Of a DNA stretch of 64,000 bases, positions 44,788 to 51,930 are shown piece by piece. Source of the stretch: Palsa-1150 sp964531095 (GTDB lineage: Bacteria > Myxococcota_A > Polyangia > Polyangiales > Polyangiaceae); contig CAZHED010000010.1 of assembly GCA_964531095.1 (NCBI GenBank), forward strand, positions 62,001-126,000. The letters run 5' to 3'. The position numbers were made by a program, and so were the translations under genes. The notes under the pieces are model-generated. The model saw only the letters and a program-made list of their open reading frames with translations. It ran no database searches and was not told the origin of the DNA. The stretch's first letter is position 1. Each line of letters starts with the position of its first letter.

Positions 44788-45509
44788 GCCGCGCCGACCC
44801 CAGGGCGACTCCGCCCTTGAATACCGCATCGCTTGGCGCGCCCAATCAGGGGCTGGACAGAGCGAGCGAAGCGCAGGAGGACCGCGTGCTGATCGAGAGG
44901 GCGCAGGCCGGCGACACCGGTGCCTTTCGACGACTTGTCGAGCGCCATCAGCGTCGCGCGTTCGCGGTCGCGCTGGCCCTGGTCCGGGACGAGGACGATG
45001 CGCGCGAGCTCGTGCAAGACGCGTTCTTGCGCGCCTACAGGAGCTTGCCCACCTTTCAGGGTGGCTCCTCTTTTTTCACCTGGCTCTATCGAATCGTCAC
45101 CAACTTGGGCATCGATCTCCTCAGAAAACCAGGCCGTCAGACGGGTGAGGTCGACGAGAGTCAGCTCGACTCCGACAACCGCGTCGACCTGGACGTGCCC
45201 TTCATCGGGCGCCTCGACGGAGCCGACCCCGCCGACGTCGTGCGACGACGCGAGATCGCAGCGCGGCTGCAAATCGCGCTGGACGCGCTCCCGAGTTACC
45301 ACCGGGCCGTCATCGTGATGCGCGAAATCGACGGACTGAGCTACGAAGAAATGGGTCAGGTCATGGGCGTGACGAAGGGGACCATCATGAGCCGGCTCTT
45401 CCACGCGCGGCAGAAGCTCCAGCGCGCACTCTACGACTGTTACGAGGAGCAAGTCGGCGCTCGTCGCCCCGCCGAACCACGGGATGGCGAGCAGGAGAAC
45501 GGGTCATGA
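44784..45509 (+). CDS. ECF sigma factor, RpoE/AlgU-like
   Basis: About 241 residues from TTG 44784, which overlaps the protease stop (TTGA); a TTG at 44817 is another option. Region 2 contains ARELVQDAFLRAYRSLPTF and the -10 recognition helix near SSFFTWLYRIVTNLGIDLL. Region 4 has LPSYHRAVIVMREIDGLSYE and MGVTKGTIMSRLFHARQKL. The region 4 sequence is closest to RpoE-type factors. Its stop overlaps the anti-sigma ATG. Confidence 0.93.
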   Translation: MSRADPRATPPLNTASLGAPNQGLDRASEAQEDRVLIERAQAGDTGAFRRLVERHQRRAFAVALALVRDEDDARELVQDAFLRAYRSLPTFQGGSSFFTWLYRIVTNLGIDLLRKPGRQTGEVDESQLDSDNRVDLDVPFIGRLDGADPADVVRRREIAARLQIALDALPSYHRAVIVMREIDGLSYEEMGQVMGVTKGTIMSRLFHARQKLQRALYDCYEEQVGARRPAEPRDGEQENGS

Positions 45510-46114
45510 CCTTGTCGCTAGAGACGACCCTCGAGCTGATGGCGCTCGCTGACGGCGAGCTTCACGGCGACGCCAGAGAGCGGGCCGAGAAGCTGATGGC
45601 CCAAAGCGAGGAGGCGCAGCGCGTCGTGGCGGCGATGCGTTCGAGCGGGCCGGCACTCCAGTCGTGGTTGGCCGACACGTTCGGGCGGCAGTCGCAATCT
45701 GCGGACGGAATCGCGGACGCGGTCATGGCAAAGCTCGCGGGCGGCGCCGCCTCCACGGTGGCCGGTGGACCGATCGCGCACTTGGTGCCGGCCGTGCGTG
45801 CGCCGCGGGCTCGTGTCGTGACTCGCGTGGCGCTGGCGGCCAGCGTTCTCGCTTTTGCGGCACTCGCTGTTCTGTACATTCGCTCGATGGGCGTGCGAAG
45901 CGGCCAGCAGTTGGCGCGGGTGGCGGCCGCCGGCGCGTCGGGCGTCGCAATCGGCGCTCCGCGCGCGGCAGAAGAGCCCGCCCAGCGGGGGCGTGGCGTC
46001 GAGGTCGAGGAGATCGATTCGGCAAAGCGCGTATCGATCTTCGAGATATCCGGCGCAACGGCGTCCGCCCAATCGGTCGTCGTCTGGATTGACGACGATC
46101 AAGAGGAGCGATGA
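45506..46114 (+). CDS. Membrane anti-sigma factor (zinc-less)
   Basis: 202 residues. A cytoplasmic N-terminal helical domain (LELMALADGELHGDARERAE) matches anti-sigma domains that bind ECF factors, but without the H-x3-C-x2-C zinc ligands. One membrane helix (VALAASVLAFAALAVLYI, about 110-128) and a periplasmic tail ending VVVWIDDDQEER follow. It sits directly after the sigma gene with a 4-bp overlap and is followed by an exported protein, also with a 4-bp overlap. Regulated proteolysis is expected but not shown. Confidence 0.85.
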   Translation: MTLSLETTLELMALADGELHGDARERAEKLMAQSEEAQRVVAAMRSSGPALQSWLADTFGRQSQSADGIADAVMAKLAGGAASTVAGGPIAHLVPAVRAPRARVVTRVALAASVLAFAALAVLYIRSMGVRSGQQLARVAAAGASGVAIGAPRAAEEPAQRGRGVEVEEIDSAKRVSIFEISGATASAQSVVVWIDDDQEER

Positions 46115-46608
46115 GACGGCGGTCGCTGCTCGCGGCCTTTGCGGTTGCGCCCGTCTCGGCCGTGATCGGAGGACGCGGCGTCCTCGCGGCGGCTACGCAG
46201 GAGGTCCCGGTCGAGATCAGCGTCATCCACGCGACCAGAACCGATGGCGGCGCGTCGATGGATCCGCGGCTCCGCGACCTGCCGCAGCTCACCCGCCAGC
46301 AACCGTTCGTTCGCTACAACGTCTTCAAGCTTCTCGACCGAACGCAGCTTCGCATCGAGAAGGGCAAGCGTCTCGACTACGGGATTCTCGACGGCCGTAC
46401 CTTGCAGGTCACCCTCGTCGACGTCACCGAAGACGACGCCGGCCAGAGGCAAGGTGTGCGCTACCAGGTTCGCGCAGAAATTGGCGGGCCAGGCAAGCGG
46501 GAGTTCCTCAAGCTTCTCGAAGTCAGCGCCGGCGCGAACGAGCCGTTCTTCGTCGGGGGCCAGAGCTACCGGGGAGGGACTCTCTTTTTGGAGCTGGCGG
46601 TTCGGTAG
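46111..46608 (+). CDS. Exported hypothetical protein linked to the ECF sigma/anti-sigma pair
   Basis: 165 residues with an N-terminal signal (RRRSLLAAFAVAPVSAVIGG, possibly a Tat-type start). The body has LRDLPQLTRQQPFVRYNVFK, then a beta-rich part ending EPFFVGGQSYRGGTLFLELAVR. I recall similar small exported proteins beside ECF genes in other deltaproteobacteria; I cannot name the family. It does not resemble RseB. The 4-bp overlap with the anti-sigma gene suggests a periplasmic sensor or regulator of the system. Confidence 0.78.
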   Translation: MRRRSLLAAFAVAPVSAVIGGRGVLAAATQEVPVEISVIHATRTDGGASMDPRLRDLPQLTRQQPFVRYNVFKLLDRTQLRIEKGKRLDYGILDGRTLQVTLVDVTEDDAGQRQGVRYQVRAEIGGPGKREFLKLLEVSAGANEPFFVGGQSYRGGTLFLELAVR

Positions 46609-46802
46609 CGTCGGGCAAGAGCTCCGGTCGGCCCAGAGCTCAGGGGTTGACGCGGACGTCAGAGCCTAGGACCCCTGCGGCTCCCTACCGCGTCCGCGCG
46701 CAATTTCTTCACGTCGCAGCACGTTTTCACGGGGCGCACGCGCCACAGCACGCGGGCCCCCTGCAAGCGGGCAGCACGCAGAGTGCTTCAGGTGCGCTCG
46801 CG
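46609..46802. other. Gene-poor region after the stress array
   Basis: Within the 556-bp gap between 46609 and 47164, this first part has no gene I can support and no clear promoter or terminator. A TTGACG at about 46650 lacks a good -10 partner. Confidence 0.4.
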
Positions 46803-47060
46803 ATGGCTGAACCGCGGACGTTGCGCTGCCATGAATACGTCAATCGGCCGTACGCGGCCGTGCGCGAGATGCTGCATCGAGACCCATTGAAGCTGCTGCA
46901 GCGAGCCACGACTTCCGCTGCTGCCCGCGCGAGTTCGTTGGTCGCCAACCTGCGCGTGCAATTGGCCGGAATCGAAATCGGCGTGGACGTGCGGGTCCTG
47001 GTTCGTCGCGTGCGCGACTACGAGGCGGGGACTGGCAGCGTCGACGTACGCTCTCATCGA
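46803..47060 (+). pseudogene. Possible remnant of an SRPBCC-like protein N-terminus
   Basis: From ATG 46803 about 85 codons read like a real protein (RCHEYVNRPYAAVREMLHRD, then LVANLRVQLAGIEIGVDVRV) with the coding bias of the neighbouring genes. The pattern resembles the first half of SRPBCC/polyketide-cyclase-like proteins. After about position 47060 the frame turns into low-quality Arg/Pro/Ser sequence that runs into the next gene, and no other frame supplies the missing second half. It may be a decayed gene; the evidence is modest. Confidence 0.35.
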
Positions 47061-47164
47061 GTAAATCGACGCACCGGCGGCCCTCCGACGCCGAGCTCGC
47101 GTCGAACGCCGACATCGCAGCTCCCCTTGTGCTTCTGGGGCGGATCCAGGGTAAGTAGTTCGCC

Positions 47165-48127
47165 ATGCGTCCCGCGGGTGTTGGAACGGGAGCGGGGCGA
47201 ATCTCGATGCAGGAAACCCCCGGCGCCGTCCACGTGCAGGTCCCCGGGCCGGCGCAGGACCGGCCAAAGTGGAAGAGCGTCGCCGTGATCGCAGCAATCG
47301 GCTTCGTCGTTGGCGTGGCATGGCCGCGCCTCGCTGGGGTGCGGCTTGGACCCAGTCTGCCAGAGCCGTCGGCGGCGTCGTCGATCGCCCCGTCTGCCGC
47401 GCTGTCGCCTTCGGCCCCAGCGGCTACGGCTCCGTCGGCTTCCGCGCCGGGGCCTGCCGCCTCGGCGGCGACGCCTCCTGCGACCGCCAGCAGTACACCT
47501 CCCGTGCCCTCGCCGCCGGCTGGCCAGGTCGTCAGCGTGGCTTCCGGCGCCGTGCAGTCGTGCAAGACCACCGACGGCGACGCGCTCAAAGGAAGCGAGT
47601 GCGGAAAGCTGCCGGGGCTCGATGGCCTCGTGCTGCCGAGGTTGCGCAAGCTCGCGGACTGCCCCGACGCAGCGGATGCGAGCGGCAGGCTTCCGCTCGT
47701 GGTGCGCCTCGATTTTGCGCACAATACGCTGACCGTGGACCTGGGCCATGGCCATAGCGTTGCATCCCCGGAGGCGCTGCTCGCTTGCGCCCGGACGGAT
47801 CTCGCCGGGGCCAACCTCGCGCGCGTGGCCCACGACAACCAGCGTTACAACGTCGCTTACCCCGTGACCTTCGGAGGCGGGGGGCGTCCGACTGAAAGCG
47901 GCTCGCCGCCCGTGCGTTCGGCGGCTGATCCCGCCGACGCCACCGCGACCGTCGTATGGGAGGTGGCCATCGTGCGCGACGTGCCGAAGACCGGGAAGGT
48001 CCTCGCGCGGCTATCGAGGGGCACCCAGCTTCGTGTTGGTACCGTGAAAGACGGCTGGTACCCGGTGCAGTATGGCGACGGCTTCGGGAGCGAAGGTTGG
48101 GTCTATCGCGGGGCGATTGGTCGGTAG
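47165..48127 (+). CDS. Membrane-anchored SH3-domain protein
   Basis: 320 residues. One membrane helix (WKSVAVIAAIGFVVGVAW), then a long Ala/Pro/Ser linker (about 65-130) of the kind that spans the periplasm, a middle domain with two Cys (SCKTTDGDALKGSEC), and a C-terminal SH3-like beta-barrel (VLARLSRGTQLRVGTVKDGW, then GDGFGSEGWVYRGAIG). Bacterial SH3 domains bind cell wall or peptides. It starts at ATG 47165 and converges with xseB. Confidence 0.78.
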   Translation: MRPAGVGTGAGRISMQETPGAVHVQVPGPAQDRPKWKSVAVIAAIGFVVGVAWPRLAGVRLGPSLPEPSAASSIAPSAALSPSAPAATAPSASAPGPAASAATPPATASSTPPVPSPPAGQVVSVASGAVQSCKTTDGDALKGSECGKLPGLDGLVLPRLRKLADCPDAADASGRLPLVVRLDFAHNTLTVDLGHGHSVASPEALLACARTDLAGANLARVAHDNQRYNVAYPVTFGGGGRPTESGSPPVRSAADPADATATVVWEVAIVRDVPKTGKVLARLSRGTQLRVGTVKDGWYPVQYGDGFGSEGWVYRGAIGR

Positions 48128-48184
48128 AAACGGACGGGCCGATCCTCCTCGTTCTGGCCGTGCCCGAGCAGAAGGCGGCTCTGC

Positions 48185-48499
48185 CTAGAACTGTGGCTCA
48201 GGGTCGTCTCCTTCCGCTTCTCCTATCGCGTCGGTCTCGAAGGGAGCCGTGCGAGCCTTTCCGTGCTCGTCGACCGCGAGCAGCTGCTCCACTCGCTTCT
48301 CCGCCCCGTCGAGCCGCTCTTGCGAGACCCGAGAAAGCTTCACTCCCTCCTCGAAGAGCCGCAACGATTCTTCGAGGGGCAGGTCGCCGCGCTCGAGCAT
48401 CTGGACGATCTCGGTCAGCCGCTTGATGGCCGACTCGAACGAAGGCCCCTCCGAGGGCGAGGCGGGGCTGGACGAGGGCGGAGGCACGCGCCGGTTCAT
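48185..48499 (-). CDS. xseB: Exodeoxyribonuclease VII small subunit
   Basis: 104 residues. The conserved core FESAIKRLTEIVQMLERGDL and LEESLRLFEEGVKLSR, then a helix with the AEKRVEQL end, is diagnostic of XseB. With XseA it degrades single-stranded DNA; xseA is not in the window. The ATG overlaps the HEAT-repeat gene stop (ATGA), so it is expressed with three envelope-type genes upstream, an unusual partnership. Confidence 0.93.
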   Translation of the reverse strand: MNRRVPPPSSSPASPSEGPSFESAIKRLTEIVQMLERGDLPLEESLRLFEEGVKLSRVSQERLDGAEKRVEQLLAVDEHGKARTAPFETDAIGEAEGDDPEPQF

Positions 48500-50676
48500 G
48501 GTGGGAGAGCCTCATACGGTGGCAGTCGAGGCGCAAGCCGGACGAGCACGTCACCCGGTGAGACCCCTGGAACGACCGCGTACCCGTCTTCGTCGAAGGC
48601 GATCGGCAGCGCCATCCCGTCGCTGTCGACGAGCGCAGCAGCCAGGTCTCGCGGTAGCGTCGCCCCCTCGGCGGGGACTAGCCGCAGCCAAGCCACCTCG
48701 CGGAACACTGGACGGCTCGGTGCCGACCCGGTCGCAAGGACGTGCGACGCCGTCCATCGCACGACGCGATCGGGGTCGAGTCGCGCCGCCAGCCGAAGCG
48801 TGATTTGACGCGCGGGCGCCAACCTGTCCTCGCCGGTCCGCGTCGCGATCGCGGCCACGATCGCGCGCCGCACCCGAGCGTCGGTCTCCATCGCGTAGGC
48901 CCGCGCCAGACGACCGACGCCGTCGCGCGCTCCGCTCGCGCCGAGGCCCCGGGCGACGTGCGCGCGCAGGACCGGATCGTTTGCCTCGAGCAGCGCGTCG
49001 ACCTCCGCGGCGTGTCGCTCGTCGCCGCGCTGCGCGAGCGCGAGCGCGGCTAGGGGCGCGTCGGGGCCCCCCATCCTGGCGCGGTCCACGAGACCGAGGG
49101 TGGGCACCACGCCGCCCGGATCCCCGCCTTCGAGCCCAACCGCCAGCACTTGCCTCGTTGTCTCGTCGGTCTCGATCCCCAGGCGCCCCAGCAGTGCTCG
49201 CCGGGTCGACGCACTCCTCTGCCCCAGAGCCCCCAAGGCGGCTGCCCGACGCACGCGTGCATCCGCATCTCCCAGGGCCGCTTCGATGGGCCGCTCGCCG
49301 AGGGTCACGCGCGCTTGAACGCCGACGGCCCGGTCACGCGCATCTCCCGTTGCCTCCAGCTCCTTCAAGAGCGCGTCGAGCGGTGCGCTTCGCTCTCCGC
49401 GCACCAGACGCCGTACGAGATACGCGCGCGCCGCCAAACGCCGGGTCGGCGCGGACCCCGACGCCAAGCGCTCGATCGCCGCCATGGCCGCGCCGCTCGG
49501 CGAACGAGCCATCGCGCACGCGACGTCCCCCTGTATCCCCGGGTCGGCGACGAGCGCCTCCAGCGCACCGACCGCCAGGGGGCTCGTTTGCCGACCCAGA
49601 GCGGCCACCGCCGCAGCGCGTACTTCGGCGTTGGCCGCAGCCGCAGCGCGCGCTGCCGCAGCCTTGATCACCCCGTCGCTCTCCACCCGCTGCGCGAGGC
49701 GCAAGCCCTCGATCACCGTGGCGTCGTCTCCCACGAGCCCCTCAATCGCCAGCGCCGCATCCGGCGCTACGAGGCGAGCCAGCGCGTCGCCCGCTGCAAG
49801 CCGCACGCGGGGATCACGGTCGCGAAGCGCCGTGCGCGCCTCGTCCAGGATGCGCGAGTCGCCGGCGACACCGAGGGCCGTCAGGGCAGCCGCTCGCTGC
49901 GCCGGATCGCTCGCGCTCATTGCGGCCTCGATGGCGTCGAGGGAGCGGAGATCGCCGATGGCTACGGCGAGCCCGATCGTCGCTGGCGCCATCGATATGG
50001 CGCTGCCCAGAAGGGGCGGCGCTGGAGGATGGATCGCGAGCGCATCGAGCGCCGGCATCTGCCCTGGTCCCGCGCTACGCGCGACCGCGAGGAGCGCATC
50101 AAGAGCGAGCAGGTTATCCGACTCGGCCAGGGCGACGGCCGCTTGCTGGCGTGCGAGGAGCACGCGCTCGGCTCCCCTGGAATCATCGGCGCTCGGGTCG
50201 TCCGTGGGCGCCGTGGCCGCGCGCGTCGAAAACGCTTGGGCGGGAGCCGCTACGATCGACGCGAGCGCCGCGCGCGCCTCTTCGGTGTCGAGCCAGTCCG
50301 CCAGGGCGCGAACGACCACGAGGAGCGCCCGTGGATCGGTGCGGGCGACGCCATCGATCGGAGCATGCGGGTCGACCGCGCCGGCGCCCGCCGCGCCGGC
50401 TGCGCGCTCCAGAAAGGCGAGCGCCTCCGGTGTGTGCACGGCGGCCGCACGTTCGATCCCCCGGAGGCGCTCGTCCGGGTCCGTCGACCTCGCCAGGCGG
50501 ATCGCGACTTCGATTCCGACGTGCCCGCGCACTCCCATGCCCGCGGTGCGCCCAACCGGCGCCGGTCCGCCGGGCAGCGCGCCATCGGCCCAGCGCGGCT
50601 GCGCGCCCGCGATGGTGACTGGAGCGAAACCCAGTGCGAGCGCGACCGTCGTGCCGATGGCCCTTCTCACGTTCAT
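48496..50676 (-). CDS. Exported HEAT-repeat protein
   Basis: 726 residues from ATG 50676 (overlapping the upstream stop), with a Sec signal peptide (VRRAIGTTVALALGFAPVTI). The body is a run of 30-40-residue Ala/Leu/Arg-rich helical pairs (for example DPAQRAAALTALGVAGDSRI and DPRVRLAAGDALARLVAPDA), typical of HEAT/PBS-lyase-type solenoids. The last about 90 residues are less repetitive (FREVAWLRLVPAEGATLPRD) and may form a small beta domain. Probably a periplasmic protein-binding scaffold. It is coupled to the thrombospondin-repeat protein upstream. Confidence 0.85.
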   Translation of the reverse strand: MNVRRAIGTTVALALGFAPVTIAGAQPRWADGALPGGPAPVGRTAGMGVRGHVGIEVAIRLARSTDPDERLRGIERAAAVHTPEALAFLERAAGAAGAGAVDPHAPIDGVARTDPRALLVVVRALADWLDTEEARAALASIVAAPAQAFSTRAATAPTDDPSADDSRGAERVLLARQQAAVALAESDNLLALDALLAVARSAGPGQMPALDALAIHPPAPPLLGSAISMAPATIGLAVAIGDLRSLDAIEAAMSASDPAQRAAALTALGVAGDSRILDEARTALRDRDPRVRLAAGDALARLVAPDAALAIEGLVGDDATVIEGLRLAQRVESDGVIKAAAARAAAAANAEVRAAAVAALGRQTSPLAVGALEALVADPGIQGDVACAMARSPSGAAMAAIERLASGSAPTRRLAARAYLVRRLVRGERSAPLDALLKELEATGDARDRAVGVQARVTLGERPIEAALGDADARVRRAAALGALGQRSASTRRALLGRLGIETDETTRQVLAVGLEGGDPGGVVPTLGLVDRARMGGPDAPLAALALAQRGDERHAAEVDALLEANDPVLRAHVARGLGASGARDGVGRLARAYAMETDARVRRAIVAAIATRTGEDRLAPARQITLRLAARLDPDRVVRWTASHVLATGSAPSRPVFREVAWLRLVPAEGATLPRDLAAALVDSDGMALPIAFDEDGYAVVPGVSPGDVLVRLAPRLPPYEALPP

Positions 50677-51920
50677 CTCGCCTCGTGCCCGGGCGCGGGC
50701 TTCTGCTCTTCCGACCCCTTCGGGCACCCGTTCGTGCGCGGATCGTTCGACGGTGCGCCAGGGGCCAGCGGGCAGGCATCTTGATCATCGAGCACGCCGT
50801 CGCCGTCCGCGTCGTCCTCCGGGCAACCGTCGGCATCCTGGATCCCGTCCTTGTCCTCCGGGAGATCGGGGCATTCGTCGATGTCGTCAGGAACTCCATC
50901 CGCGTCGCGGTCATGCGTGCGTGGCGCCCAGCCCACCGAGACCACCGCGCGGAAGACGGGCACTCCGGCAGCGCCGTTGAGGCCGAAATCGCCGCCCAAG
51001 ACCGCGCTCACGTCTCGCAGGCGCCCGAGAGCGATGCGGTCGTCCACGGCGACCAGCACGGGTGACAGGGTGGACGCGCCGCCGCTACCCAAGCCGAACG
51101 GGGCGACCGGTCCGGCGGGAAGGGATCCATGCAGCGCGATCTCCCAAGTCTGCCGATCTCCAGCGTCGACCGCGGGGGCGAACGCCTTGGGTCGGATCGA
51201 GACGCCGATCGACCAGGGAACTTCGTCGCCGAACGTCACGCCGTCGGGGTTCGAGCCCGGCCACCTCCGCCGGTCGGTGCGCAATTTGTATCCTAGGGTC
51301 GCGCGCACCGCACCGATGCCGAGGGCATACTCGCCGAGTACGACGAGCGACGCGGTCAGCGAACCCTCGCCCGAGAAGCTCTCTCGGTTGCCGGTGGGAA
51401 ACGTGAGGGTGCCGAGGGCGGCGAGCCCGAGGCCGCCGCGCACCCCCTGCCGATCGTTCGATAGGATCGTCGCCTTCCCAAGGAGCGCCGCGTCCCCCAG
51501 CCCCGTCGTCGGCACCTGTCCGCGGCTCACGACCGTCGGCGGGAGTCGCGCGGGGCCGTCTTGCCAGAGGAAGAACGGCAGGGCCAACCCGACGGCAGCC
51601 CGGTCGCCGAGGCCAATTCCCGCCACCAGGTCGGCGCCGACCGCGTGCTCGATCGGACGAACGACGATGGCTCCCGTTGCGGCGTCGCGCAGCGCGACAG
51701 GCGCTTGCTCATAGTGGCTCCACGCCCCCACGTTCCACTGCCAGCTGCCCGGGGTCGTCACCGGCTCCAGCACGAGGCCGGCATCGGGGTCGCTGGACGG
51801 GCGCCACGTCCGCATGTCGATCGACGGAAAGGTCTGGGCGAGCGCGACTGCAGGCGCCCACATGACGAGCGACAGGGAAAGCGCGGAGGACGATCGGAAG
51901 ACGCGAGCGTTCGCTGGCAT
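50673..51920 (-). CDS. Outer-membrane barrel with C-terminal thrombospondin type-3 calcium repeats
   Basis: 415 residues with a signal peptide. The middle is a beta-barrel pattern of alternating strands (RAAVGLALPFFLWQ, GLAALGTLTFPTG, GAVRATLGYKLRTD). Residues about 335-400 are Asp-rich type-3 repeats (DRDADGVPDDIDECP, DKDGIQDADGCPEDD, DGDGVLDDQDACP), which bind calcium. In most myxobacterial proteins of this kind an OmpA peptidoglycan-binding domain follows; here it is absent and the chain ends shortly after the repeats. It starts 10 bp after the tandem ATP-grasp stop. Confidence 0.88.
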   Translation of the reverse strand: MPANARVFRSSSALSLSLVMWAPAVALAQTFPSIDMRTWRPSSDPDAGLVLEPVTTPGSWQWNVGAWSHYEQAPVALRDAATGAIVVRPIEHAVGADLVAGIGLGDRAAVGLALPFFLWQDGPARLPPTVVSRGQVPTTGLGDAALLGKATILSNDRQGVRGGLGLAALGTLTFPTGNRESFSGEGSLTASLVVLGEYALGIGAVRATLGYKLRTDRRRWPGSNPDGVTFGDEVPWSIGVSIRPKAFAPAVDAGDRQTWEIALHGSLPAGPVAPFGLGSGGASTLSPVLVAVDDRIALGRLRDVSAVLGGDFGLNGAAGVPVFRAVVSVGWAPRTHDRDADGVPDDIDECPDLPEDKDGIQDADGCPEDDADGDGVLDDQDACPLAPGAPSNDPRTNGCPKGSEEQKPAPGHEAR

Positions 51921-51930
51921 TCGCTACCGA

